From assembly GCF_022012475.1 (NCBI RefSeq), contig NZ_JAKLWS010000027.1, forward strand, positions 1 through 64,000: 64,000 nt of DNA, written 5' to 3'. The notes beneath the pieces were generated by a model. That model was not told the origin of the DNA, made no database searches, and saw nothing but the letters and a program-made list of their open reading frames with translations. This document shows positions 7,335-16,022 of the stretch, piece by piece; the first letter of the stretch is position 1; each line of letters opens with the position of its first letter. This stretch comes from Rhodohalobacter sulfatireducens (GTDB lineage Bacteria; Bacteroidota; Rhodothermia; Balneolales; Balneolaceae). The translations under genes and the position numbers were made by a program.

Positions 7335-9575
7335 TTGAAAGTTTATATCGAGGTATTAGTAAAATGGGTTGGATGGTTGTTAGTGTTTGTATTTGTAATC
7401 AATCAAACAGCTTCTGCTCAAACAGAGGAACCTTTCCATATCACTCGCATCAATCAACCGATTACGTTAGATGGATTTAGTGACGAAGCTGCCTGGCAAA
7501 ATGTAGACCCGTTACCAATGACGATGTATCAGCCGACTTTCGGTGGCTCACCTTCAGAAAAGACAGAGGTACGAGTCGCCTACGACGATACCTATATGTA
7601 CTTTTCGATGCGCGCGTACGACTCCAATCACGGTGGCATTCGAGGCAACATCTTGTTTAGAGATCGCTTCGGTAGTGATGACTACTTCGAAGTGATGATC
7701 GATACCTTCAACGACAATGAAAACTCTCTCGTCTTTACAACAAACCCGGCAGGAATTCGGCGGGATGTAGCAATTACGCAAGATGGAGTGGGCGAAGCCG
7801 GGTCTTGGGTTAATGCAGATTACAACACATTTTGGGATGTTGGAGTAGAAGTAACGGATAAAGGGTGGTTTGCAGAAACACGTGTTCCACTTTCAAGTTT
7901 ACGATTCCAGGATAAAGAAGGGCGCGTTGAGATGGGGTTATCGTTACACCGAATCATCGTTAGAAAGTCAGAACGAGCAGTATATCCGGCCATTGAGCCA
8001 AGTACAGATTTCGCTTATCTGAAACCTTCTCGAATGCAAACGATCGTTCTGGAGGGTGTGGAGAGTCAGCGTCCGGTGTATGTACGCCCTTATGTTTTGG
8101 GCGGGTTGGAACGAGCTGCCGTTTCAGAGGAGAGTTCTGATGGGTATCGACATATTCACGATCAAACAGCAGATTTCGGCCTCGATGTTAAATATGGTTT
8201 GACCAGTAATCTCACGATGGACCTTACGTTGAACACGGATTTTGCCCAGGTGGAGGTGGATGATCAACAAGTAAACCTGACTCGATTTTCGCTCTTTTTT
8301 CCGGAGAAACGACAATTTTTTCAAGAACGAGCAGGGTTATTTGAATTCAGAACCGGTGGATTGAGCCATTTATTTCACAGTAGAAGAATTGGGCTGACGG
8401 ATGATGGTGAGATGGTCCGAATTCTTGGAGGTGCAAGAATTGTAGGCAGAGCGGGTGATTGGGATGTTGGATTTGTGAATATGCAAACTGAGAAGATGGG
8501 AGATCTGCCATCGGAAAATTTCGGGGCTTTACGATTGAAACGGCAAATCTTTAATCCCTATTCCTATGCCGGCGGCATGATGACGAGTCGAATCGGTGCA
8601 GATGGAAATTACAATTTAGCCTATGGAGTGGATGGAACATTCAGACTCTACGGCGATGATTATCTGACTGTTCGATGGGCTCATACACTCGATGACAGAG
8701 AACAGTTCGACGCAGATTGGAGTCCGGGGAAAAGTGGCCGCTTTTTTGGCGTATTTGAGAAACGGTTACGTGATGGGTTTGGATATCGAACGGGTGTCAT
8801 CTGGTCGGGTGAGGATTACTCTCCTCAATTAGGATTTGTACAGCGATCCGATTTTACGCAACTCAGCCAGGATTTCTCTTACTCCTGGCGGCCCGGAGAT
8901 GATTCGTCACTCATTTATCATACGTTCTTGATTGGCGGCGAATCCTTTATTAGAAACATAGATGGAACGATTGAGACATTTGAAGCCGGTCCGGAGTGGA
9001 GTTTCCTGCTGAAATCCGGAGGCCGGGGAAGCATAGGTGCTAATTTGGTTTATGAGGATCTGTTAGTTCCTTTTACATTAGATCAAGATGCTTTTATCCC
9101 AGCCGGTGATTATACTTTTTATCGTGGAGTAATTGATTATACGATGTCTCGAAGCGGCCTATTTAGGTTAGGAACCAATTTGGAAGCGGGTGGTTTTTAC
9201 GATGGATATAGTTTCTCGATAAGCCTTCAGCCAACCTGGAATATCTCACCACACTTAGAACTGCAGGGAACCTATGGATTCGATCATGTTGAGTTTCCAG
9301 ATCGTAATCAAGCATTTAATTCTCATCTCGCCAGGCTTCGAGTTGGTGTGCCATTTAATACGGAAGTATCCACGAACATATTTTTGCAATACAACAGTAC
9401 AATCGATTCATTCTCCACAAATGCAAGATTTCGATATAATTTCAGCGAGGGTCATGATTTGTGGATTGTTTACAACGAGAATATGAATACCAATTTAAAT
9501 CGTCTGGGGCAGATGCTTCCAAGAAATCAATACAGATCTGTGATGGTAAAATACACATATACTTTTATCCTGTGA
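7335..9575 (+). CDS. DUF5916 outer membrane protein with CBM9-like N-terminus
   Basis: The 746-residue protein has a signal peptide ending ASA-Q (about 1-29). A family 9 carbohydrate-binding-like domain follows (about 35-230: ITLDGFSDEAAW, then VRVAYDDTYMYFSMRA). A DUF5916 region of amphipathic beta strands runs to the C-terminus and ends in an aromatic (YTYTFIL), as expected for an outer membrane barrel. The family's function is not known. The start is TTG at 7335. Two tiny reading frames directly before it (ATG 7316 and ATG 7327, each three codons long) end in stops that overlap the next start. No in-frame ATG exists upstream. Confidence 0.8.
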   Translation: MKVYIEVLVKWVGWLLVFVFVINQTASAQTEEPFHITRINQPITLDGFSDEAAWQNVDPLPMTMYQPTFGGSPSEKTEVRVAYDDTYMYFSMRAYDSNHGGIRGNILFRDRFGSDDYFEVMIDTFNDNENSLVFTTNPAGIRRDVAITQDGVGEAGSWVNADYNTFWDVGVEVTDKGWFAETRVPLSSLRFQDKEGRVEMGLSLHRIIVRKSERAVYPAIEPSTDFAYLKPSRMQTIVLEGVESQRPVYVRPYVLGGLERAAVSEESSDGYRHIHDQTADFGLDVKYGLTSNLTMDLTLNTDFAQVEVDDQQVNLTRFSLFFPEKRQFFQERAGLFEFRTGGLSHLFHSRRIGLTDDGEMVRILGGARIVGRAGDWDVGFVNMQTEKMGDLPSENFGALRLKRQIFNPYSYAGGMMTSRIGADGNYNLAYGVDGTFRLYGDDYLTVRWAHTLDDREQFDADWSPGKSGRFFGVFEKRLRDGFGYRTGVIWSGEDYSPQLGFVQRSDFTQLSQDFSYSWRPGDDSSLIYHTFLIGGESFIRNIDGTIETFEAGPEWSFLLKSGGRGSIGANLVYEDLLVPFTLDQDAFIPAGDYTFYRGVIDYTMSRSGLFRLGTNLEAGGFYDGYSFSISLQPTWNISPHLELQGTYGFDHVEFPDRNQAFNSHLARLRVGVPFNTEVSTNIFLQYNSTIDSFSTNARFRYNFSEGHDLWIVYNENMNTNLNRLGQMLPRNQYRSVMVKYTYTFIL

Positions 9576-9680
9576 TTATTTAGATATTTTTTTGTATCTC
9601 AGATTCTACCAAACAAATTTGAGAGTGCTTGTAAGAGAACTCTGGAAATAAAGAACCTTCAATTTCAACAAAATATCTGC

Positions 9681-10991
9681 ATGAGAAATCGATTAAAGTC
9701 TTTGTCAATACACACCTTATTAATAACTCTTCTCTTTTCTTCATTTTGCTACAGCCAGGCCAGTGAAAAGCCATTTGTATATGGAGATCTCCTACCGGAT
9801 GCTCCAGAGCTTGCCGAGCGTGGTGAATTTGAAGTTGGAGTCAGAACGATAGATCTGGTTCATAAAGATCAAATTGATATTCTCAATTATGATAAAGACA
9901 GTGAATCACTCTACGACCGACCACTGAAGCTAGAAGTATGGTATCCTGCTGAGTTAGAGAAAAATGTTGAACCACTCGTCCATTATGATGAAGTGATGGG
10001 GAATGCCAATACAGATGAACGCCCCCTTATTCCTTTTACTTTTTTAGGCAGAGCAGTCAGAGATGCTGAACCCTATACAAGTGAAGATTCTTATCCACTG
10101 ATTATTGTTTCACACGGCTATACAGGTTCACGATATCTCATGACCTACCTTACTGAAAATCTTGCCTCTAAAGGATATGTAGTTGCAGCGATTGATCATA
10201 CTGAATCGACATTTAAAGATGCTGCAGGGTTTAGCAGTACTCTCCTCAACCGGTCTCTCGATGTGCTTTTTGTGCTAGATGAAATTACTCGTCTTGATCA
10301 ACAAGATACTTCATTTCTACAAGGATTAGTTGATGTAGACCGCACATCACTTATAGGTTATTCAATGGGCGGATACGGCGTTTTAAATGTGGCCGGAGCC
10401 GGATATAGTCCGGAAGCATCAGAATTTTTTGGTTCTATAACCAATGGAAGCACAGCATTACAAAAGCGATCCGTAGGAAACCCGGAATATGAAGCATCGA
10501 TCGATCCGCGAATCAAGGCGGTTGTTGCTTTTGCTCCATGGGGAATGACAAGGGGAGTGTGGAATGCCGAAGGATTGGAAGGCTTAAAGATACCTTCAAT
10601 GTTTGTAGCTGGAAGTAAAGATGATATTTCAGGTTATGAAAATGGTGTCAGGGCAATGTTTGAAGGAGCTGTGAATTCAGAGAGATACCTGCTAACCTAT
10701 CAAAATGCACGTCACAATGTAGCACCTAATCCACCGCCAAAAGAATCTATGAATCCTGGTTTGCATCTTGACGAATATTTGCGATATGCAGATTCGGTTT
10801 GGGATATGCGCAGAATAAATAATATAAATCAGCACTTTGTGACGGCATTTCTAGATCTGTATATCAAGAAAAATGATAGATATGCTTCATATATAAATAT
10901 AGAGGGTATTGAGGAAGGCCAGGAATGGCCGGGATTTAAGCCAAGAACAACCGTAGGATTGCAACTTGAGCATTATCAGTTGACAGATTAG
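9681..10991 (+). CDS. Secreted alpha/beta hydrolase (PAF-acetylhydrolase/dienelactone hydrolase-like)
   Basis: The protein has 436 residues with a signal peptide (about 1-26). The alpha/beta hydrolase core has the oxyanion segment SHGYTGSR (144-151), the nucleophile elbow GYSMG with S228, an acid candidate at D314/D315 (GSKDD) and H345 (ARHNV). The LEVWYPA strand near residue 84 and the SHGYTGSR loop resemble platelet-activating-factor acetylhydrolase-like esterases. The substrate is not evident. It follows the DUF5916 gene on the same strand after 105 bases, so it could be cotranscribed. No clear terminator separates them. Confidence 0.8.
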   Translation: MRNRLKSLSIHTLLITLLFSSFCYSQASEKPFVYGDLLPDAPELAERGEFEVGVRTIDLVHKDQIDILNYDKDSESLYDRPLKLEVWYPAELEKNVEPLVHYDEVMGNANTDERPLIPFTFLGRAVRDAEPYTSEDSYPLIIVSHGYTGSRYLMTYLTENLASKGYVVAAIDHTESTFKDAAGFSSTLLNRSLDVLFVLDEITRLDQQDTSFLQGLVDVDRTSLIGYSMGGYGVLNVAGAGYSPEASEFFGSITNGSTALQKRSVGNPEYEASIDPRIKAVVAFAPWGMTRGVWNAEGLEGLKIPSMFVAGSKDDISGYENGVRAMFEGAVNSERYLLTYQNARHNVAPNPPPKESMNPGLHLDEYLRYADSVWDMRRINNINQHFVTAFLDLYIKKNDRYASYINIEGIEEGQEWPGFKPRTTVGLQLEHYQLTD

Positions 10992-11159
10992 ATAATTTAT
11001 CCGGGCGATTATAAGGAAAAGACAATTTGGCTATTTAAAAAGGGGTAAAATTCTTTCAGTTTTGATGCAAGATATAATTTGTAAAATGTAATAAGAATTG
11101 AAGTGAATTAACCGTATATTTAAGGCTTTCCCAATTTCAATGAGTTTAATAATATCAGA

Positions 11160-12986
11160 ATGTCACAACAATTAAGAAATATCGCCATTATTGCTCACGT
11201 AGATCACGGCAAAACAACGCTTGTCGATCAAATGCTGAGGCAGAGTGGTACATTCAGAGAGAATCAACAGGTTGCGGAACGTGTCATGGATTCCGGTGAT
11301 CTTGAGAAAGAGAAAGGAATCACCATTAGTTCGAAGAATACAGCTGTAAAGTGGAAAGACACGAAAATTAACATTATTGACACACCGGGCCACGCCGATT
11401 TTGGCGGCGAAGTGGAGAGGATCCTTAAAATGGTAAATGGCGTGATTCTGTTGGTTGACGCTGCAGAAGGCCCGCTACCACAAACAAAGTTTGTACTTCG
11501 AAAATCATTGGCTTTAAACTACCAGCCGATTGTTGTAATTAATAAAATTGACAGGAAAGATGCCCGTCCCGATGCGGTTCTGAATGAGATTTTTGATCTT
11601 TTTGTGTCACTTGACGCCACAAATGAGCAGCTTGATTTCCCTATTCTTTACGCTGTTGGCATTAATGGAATTGCAAAAACAGAACTTGAAGATGAAGGCA
11701 AGGATTTAGCTCCATTATTCGACTTGATTGTAAATCACATACCAGCTCCTGAACAGATCTCTGATGCACCCTTCAAAATGTTGGTTAGCAGTGTAGACTG
11801 GAATGATTACGTTGGACGTATTGCAATCGGAAGAGTGGAACAAGGGACCATCAAAACGAACCAGGAAATTGTGTTGATGGACCGAAAGGGAAATCAGAAG
11901 TCCAAAGCGAAAGCTACCAAACTTTATACATTTAATGGCTTGACCCGTGAACCTGTCGATGAAGCACATGCCGGTGATATTTTTGCACTTGCCGGGTATG
12001 ATGCCGTGGAGATCGGGGACACTCTTACCCACATTTCAGATCCAACCCCTATTGAATATTACGACATTGATCAGCCTACAATGGCGATGTACTTTCGGGT
12101 GAATAATTCTCCGTTTGCGGGCCGGGAAGGGGAGTATGTAACCTCCAATATGATTAAAGATCGACTAGAGAAAGAGATTCGAACAAACGTATCGATTCGG
12201 GTGATGCAAACAGAAAACCCGGATATTTTTAAAGTCTCCGGAAGAGGAGAACTACAATTAGCTATTCTTACTGAAACAATGCGTCGAGAAGGATACGAGT
12301 TTGCAGTATCAAGGCCGGAAGTACTCTTTAAAGAGATTGATGACGAACTTTATGAGCCTTTCGAAGAGGTGGTTGTAGACGTACACGCCGATTACAGCAA
12401 TAAAGTGATCGACAATCTACAGAAGCGTAAAGGGATTATGACATCCATGGTACAGGAGGGAGATAATCACAGGTTGGAGTTTAGTGTACCCTCAAGAGGG
12501 TTGATAGGATTTAGGGGGGAGATGTTGACTGAAACCCGCGGAACGGGCATCATGCACCAGCAGTTTTCCGAGTATAAAGAGTTTGCCGGTGAAATTCCGG
12601 GACGAAACCGGGGTACGCTCATTTCACTTGAAAGAGGAGAGGTTACTCCCTATGCATTGGAAGGGTTACAAGACCGCGGACAATTTTTGGTTGAACCCGG
12701 TGATCCTGTTTATGAAGGACAAGTTGTGGGAATTAACAACCGTGTAGACGACCTGGTAGTGAACGTAGTGAAGAAGAAAAATCTAACAAACCACCGTGCA
12801 ACCCAATCCGCCGACGCTGTGAAGATTTCACAAGCCAGGAAAATGTCTCTTGAACAGTGCATTGAATTTATAGATAATGACGAACTGCTTGAGGTAACCC
12901 CCAAAAGCCTTCGAATTCGAAAACTTCATTTAGACCATAATGAACGAAAAAGGGCTGAGAAAAAGAAAGAGGCTGTAGGTCAATAA
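11160..12986 (+). CDS. typA: Ribosome-associated GTPase TypA/BipA
   Basis: This is a 608-residue translational GTPase. It carries G1 AHVDHGKTT, the switch 2 motif DTPGHADFGGEVERIL and NKIDR, followed by EF-G-like domains II, III and V and the BipA-specific C-terminal domain (VPSRGLIGFRGE, then NRGTLISLERG). TypA binds 70S ribosomes and supports ribosome assembly and growth in cold or stress conditions. Length and motif order are normal. It starts at ATG 11160 and is followed by a clear terminator at 13016-13048, so it is a single-gene unit. Confidence 0.97.
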   Translation: MSQQLRNIAIIAHVDHGKTTLVDQMLRQSGTFRENQQVAERVMDSGDLEKEKGITISSKNTAVKWKDTKINIIDTPGHADFGGEVERILKMVNGVILLVDAAEGPLPQTKFVLRKSLALNYQPIVVINKIDRKDARPDAVLNEIFDLFVSLDATNEQLDFPILYAVGINGIAKTELEDEGKDLAPLFDLIVNHIPAPEQISDAPFKMLVSSVDWNDYVGRIAIGRVEQGTIKTNQEIVLMDRKGNQKSKAKATKLYTFNGLTREPVDEAHAGDIFALAGYDAVEIGDTLTHISDPTPIEYYDIDQPTMAMYFRVNNSPFAGREGEYVTSNMIKDRLEKEIRTNVSIRVMQTENPDIFKVSGRGELQLAILTETMRREGYEFAVSRPEVLFKEIDDELYEPFEEVVVDVHADYSNKVIDNLQKRKGIMTSMVQEGDNHRLEFSVPSRGLIGFRGEMLTETRGTGIMHQQFSEYKEFAGEIPGRNRGTLISLERGEVTPYALEGLQDRGQFLVEPGDPVYEGQVVGINNRVDDLVVNVVKKKNLTNHRATQSADAVKISQARKMSLEQCIEFIDNDELLEVTPKSLRIRKLHLDHNERKRAEKKKEAVGQ

Positions 12987-13015
12987 CTTACTGTATTCAA
13001 CTCAATTATATTTTA

Positions 13016-13048
13016 AGGTCCGGTTTTAGATAATCGGGCCTTTTTTAT
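13016..13048 (+). terminator. Rho-independent terminator of typA
   Basis: AAGGTCCG (13016-13023) pairs with CGGGCCTT (13036-13043) through one G-U pair and is followed by TTTTTATT. It lies 30 bases after the typA stop. Confidence 0.8.
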
Positions 13049-13120
13049 TTCGAAATTATATTTCAGGAATTGATCGCAAATCCCCTTTGTTGATGAGAGA
13101 AATGAAAAAAGGATTTAAAA

Positions 13121-14599
13121 ATGAATAACATAAACAGCTACAGGGTTTTTGAACAAAATGAAAAAGAGGTAAAAAACGAGAGAGATTACGTACTCTACTG
13201 GATGCAGAGTACTCGCAGGTTTCATTATAATTTTGCACTTGAATATGCAGTCAGCTGGGCAAATAAACTCAACAAACCGCTATTGATTTACGAGGCTTTT
13301 TCTTGCCAATACAGGTGGGCAACGGATCGCTCTCATACATTCATGATGCAGGGGATGAAAGAGCATCTTGATATTGCGGCAAAAAAAGACCTGAACTATA
13401 TTTCATTTTGTGAAAGAGAACCCGGTCAAATTGATGAGATGTTCATGAATCTGAGTGAACGGGCTTCTCTTGTTATATCTGATGAATATCCCATCTTTAT
13501 CATCAATAAAAGCAATCAAAAATATTCACAAAAGGTTGATGTTTCTTATATCACGGTAGATAGTAATGGAATCATTCCGCTGGGCATAACGGATAAAGAT
13601 CCCTACAGTGCATATTTCTTCAGGAAAACGATGCAGAAGCAGTTTGTGGAAGCTTATACTCATCCCCCGAGACAGAACCCCCTGGAAGATTTAGAAAACG
13701 ACAATGAGATTGAATCGCTCTCCGGTGTAGTGAATCAGTTTCCCGATGGAAAAAAAGCTTTAGAGGATATACCAACATTTATTAATACTCTTGATATCAA
13801 TCATTCAGTGCAACCGATTGAGTGGGAAGGTACAAGGCAGGCAGGTTTGGGGATGTTAGGGCAGTTCATACAATATGGTTTAATGGACTATAGTGAGAAA
13901 CGGAATGACCCCGATGAGAATAAGACGAGCCATTTAAGTCCATGGCTGCATTTTGGTAAAATCTCGCCATTTGAGATTGTTCGGGCCATATTTGAACATC
14001 AGCCTGAAGGTTGGAGCCTGGATAAGATTACTTACAACAAGGGATCAACCGGTGGATTTTTTAATGGAAATCCAGAAATTGCAGATTTCTTGGACGAACT
14101 AATAACCTGGAGAGAGGTGGGGTTTCATTTTGCGCACCATCGACCGGATTATGATAAGTTTGAAAGTTTACCCGACTGGGCATTGAAAACTATGAATGAA
14201 CATCGTGATGATCCAAGGGAATGGACCTATTCATACCAGGAGTTTGCCGAGGCTAAAACGCATGATGAATTATGGAATGCAGCACAAAGACAGCTGCGGC
14301 AGGAAGGAATTATACACAATTACCTGAGGATGTTATGGGGAAAGAAAGTTATTGAGTGGACACCGGATCCTGAAACTGCTTTAGAATATCTTATTGACCT
14401 GAATAATACGTATGCAATTGATGGTCGGGACCCAAACAGTTATTCGGGTATATTTTGGTGTTTTGGCCGATTTGACCGTGCCTGGCAGGAGAGACCGATA
14501 TTTGGAAAACTCCGGTACATGACGAGTAAAAGTACCCGGAAAAAAGTAAAACTCTCTCAATATTTAGATAAGTACGGTGACCAGAAATCCTTATTGTAA
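13121..14599 (+). CDS. phr: Class II CPD photolyase
   Basis: The 492-residue flavoprotein repairs cyclobutane pyrimidine dimers with light. The N-terminal alpha/beta domain opens VLYWMQSTRRFHYNFALEYA, typical of class II rather than class I enzymes. The FAD-binding helical domain ends with RMLWGKKVIEW, the segment from DPETALEYLIDLNNTYAIDG, DPNSYSG and WQERPIFGKLRYM, which are class II signatures. The Arg-Asp pair contacting FAD lies in DGRDPNSY. A classical FAD domain is complete and there is no truncation. It is followed by the SatD/DUF3307 pair on the same strand. Its stop codon lies inside the left arm of that pair's inverted-repeat promoter. Confidence 0.9.
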   Translation: MNNINSYRVFEQNEKEVKNERDYVLYWMQSTRRFHYNFALEYAVSWANKLNKPLLIYEAFSCQYRWATDRSHTFMMQGMKEHLDIAAKKDLNYISFCEREPGQIDEMFMNLSERASLVISDEYPIFIINKSNQKYSQKVDVSYITVDSNGIIPLGITDKDPYSAYFFRKTMQKQFVEAYTHPPRQNPLEDLENDNEIESLSGVVNQFPDGKKALEDIPTFINTLDINHSVQPIEWEGTRQAGLGMLGQFIQYGLMDYSEKRNDPDENKTSHLSPWLHFGKISPFEIVRAIFEHQPEGWSLDKITYNKGSTGGFFNGNPEIADFLDELITWREVGFHFAHHRPDYDKFESLPDWALKTMNEHRDDPREWTYSYQEFAEAKTHDELWNAAQRQLRQEGIIHNYLRMLWGKKVIEWTPDPETALEYLIDLNNTYAIDGRDPNSYSGIFWCFGRFDRAWQERPIFGKLRYMTSKSTRKKVKLSQYLDKYGDQKSLL

Positions 14600-14679
14600 T
14601 ATCGTCTTTATTACCGATAAATAATAAATATCGGTATAAAAATCGATAATTTGAAAATATCGGTAATAAAGGCGATATT
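14598..14679. promoter_or_regulatory. 22-bp inverted repeat with TATCGGTA sites, probable operator
   Basis: A 22-base arm at 14598-14619 and its reverse complement at 14658-14679 match at 21 of 22 positions, and the one mismatch is a G-T pair. The gap between them carries a further TATCGGTA (14629-14636) and ATCGAT (14642-14647). The TACCGATA/TATCGGTA cores are centred near 14615.5, 14632.5 and 14661.5, with ATCGAT centred near 14644.5. The steps are 17, 12 and 17 bp. The element covers all the space between the photolyase stop and the SatD start. It is probably an operator array for an autoregulator. SatD itself ends in a helix-turn-helix. A role as a photolyase terminator is also possible. 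Confidence 0.65.
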
Positions 14680-14685
14680 GAATAT

Positions 14686-15315
14686 ATGAAAACTACAATT
14701 ACAGGTGATATCGTCCATTCACAATCTGTAGAGGATCCCAAATTGTGGCTCGATCCTTTAAAAAATCTCTTTAATACCTTTGGGGATTCACCAAAAACCT
14801 GGGAAATCTACAGGGGAGACAGTTTTCAAATTTCTGTTCCTGCAGAAGATTCTCTGCGGGTTGCTATTCTAATTAAATCGGTTATCAAAAAGCAGAAGAA
14901 AAAAAAGCTTGATGTAAGGCTTGCACTGGGTATTGGCAAAGATGATACCTACGTAAACAGGGTAAGCGAAGCTGCCGGAGAAGCTTTTGTATATTCCGGT
15001 CAATTGTTAGATACTCTGAAAGAGAAAAAAGTACATCTTGGGGTAAAATCTCCCTGGGATGATTTTGATAAAGAGTTTAACATGATGTTTAAGTTAGCCC
15101 TTGTCATTATGAATTCATGGACAAGTAATTCAGCCGAAGTCGCAGAACTGTTGTTCAGCGAATCAGAAATTACCCAGGTAGAAATTGCAGAACATCTTGG
15201 AATTGTCCAATCATCCGTGAATGATAGAATAAAAAGAGGCGCTATTTATGAAATTATGGAGATGGAAAAATATTTTCGCGAAAGAATTCAAATCCAAATT
15301 TCCCGGAGCTTTTAA
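14686..15315 (+). CDS. SatD family protein with C-terminal helix-turn-helix
   Basis: The 209-residue protein opens with ITGDIVHSQ (D8), then carries WEIYRGDSFQI (G44-D45), DVRLALGIG (76-84) and RVSEAAGEAF (92-101). This is the SatD family pattern. The D-I, later G-D and the VR-x-x-x-G-x-G strand recall class III nucleotide cyclases, so a cyclase-like palm fold is a reasonable inference, not an established fact. The C-terminus has a helix-turn-helix (about 160-185: QVEIAEHLGIVQSSVNDRIK). SatD was named in streptococci for a role in acid tolerance and secretion. It starts at ATG 14686, directly after the inverted repeat, and its stop abuts the DUF3307 start with no gap, so the two are cotranscribed. 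Confidence 0.8.
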   Translation: MKTTITGDIVHSQSVEDPKLWLDPLKNLFNTFGDSPKTWEIYRGDSFQISVPAEDSLRVAILIKSVIKKQKKKKLDVRLALGIGKDDTYVNRVSEAAGEAFVYSGQLLDTLKEKKVHLGVKSPWDDFDKEFNMMFKLALVIMNSWTSNSAEVAELLFSESEITQVEIAEHLGIVQSSVNDRIKRGAIYEIMEMEKYFRERIQIQISRSF

Positions 15316-16017
15316 ATGATCTTGGTAAAGCTAATTTTAGCGCACATAATTGGCGATTTCTTTCTTCAAAGAGGCAAATGGATTGAGAGCAAAGAGAGAA
15401 AAAAATGGTCTTCACCCCACCTGTTCTTACATGTTTTTATACATTTTGCTTTAATGCTTCTCATTCTGTGGGATCTCAGCGTATTACCAATCATTCTACT
15501 GATTACATTTCTTCATTATATTATTGATGGATGTAAACTCACATTTCAAACAGAAAAAACCAGAGAACTGTGGTTTGCAGTTGATCAGGTTGCACATTTC
15601 CTGGTACTGGTTGCTGCATGGTTTTTTTATTGGGGTGGTGGAGATATCAGCGGTTTCAGCGATCAGTTTTGGATTATGCTGACCGGCCTACTGTTTTTAA
15701 CCTACCCGGCGTCCTATTTCATGCAGCATTTGATGGCCTCATGGAGCGAACAGATTGATTCCGGTGAAAAAGAATCGCTTCAAGGAGCGGGAAAATATAT
15801 AGGAATGTTGGAGAGGATATTTGTTTACTTGTCTTTGATAACAGGAAACGCGCAGGTGATAGGTTTTTTATTGGCCGCAAAGTCTGTTTTCCGGTTTGGG
15901 GATCTAACACGATCTAAAGACAGGAAATTGACCGAATATATTTTGATAGGAACTCTTTTTAGTTTTTTGATGGCAATAATCGTCGGTCTGCTGACGACCA
16001 GACTTTCCTTTTTCTGA
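15316..16017 (+). CDS. DUF3307 membrane protein, partner of SatD
   Basis: This is a 233-residue polytopic membrane protein. The N-terminal LAHIIGDFFLQRGKWIESKE and then LHYIIDGCKLTFQ match DUF3307. Hydrophobic segments lie at about 1-15, 36-66, 88-108, 119-138, 170-190 and 208-230. The acidic and His residues in the first helices (H9, D13, and the later HYIID) are conserved in the family as I know it, but no activity has been assigned. ATG follows the SatD stop codon without a spacer, indicating translational coupling. It converges on the minus-strand purine nucleoside phosphorylase gene with only 5 bases between stops. Confidence 0.8.
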   Translation: MILVKLILAHIIGDFFLQRGKWIESKERKKWSSPHLFLHVFIHFALMLLILWDLSVLPIILLITFLHYIIDGCKLTFQTEKTRELWFAVDQVAHFLVLVAAWFFYWGGGDISGFSDQFWIMLTGLLFLTYPASYFMQHLMASWSEQIDSGEKESLQGAGKYIGMLERIFVYLSLITGNAQVIGFLLAAKSVFRFGDLTRSKDRKLTEYILIGTLFSFLMAIIVGLLTTRLSFF

Positions 16018-16022
16018 TCTGA

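Noticed and set aside
14391-14741. 116-codon minus-strand frame over the photolyase end and SatD start
   Set aside because: It is antisense to two well-supported genes and crosses the inverted-repeat operator, with no protein pattern.
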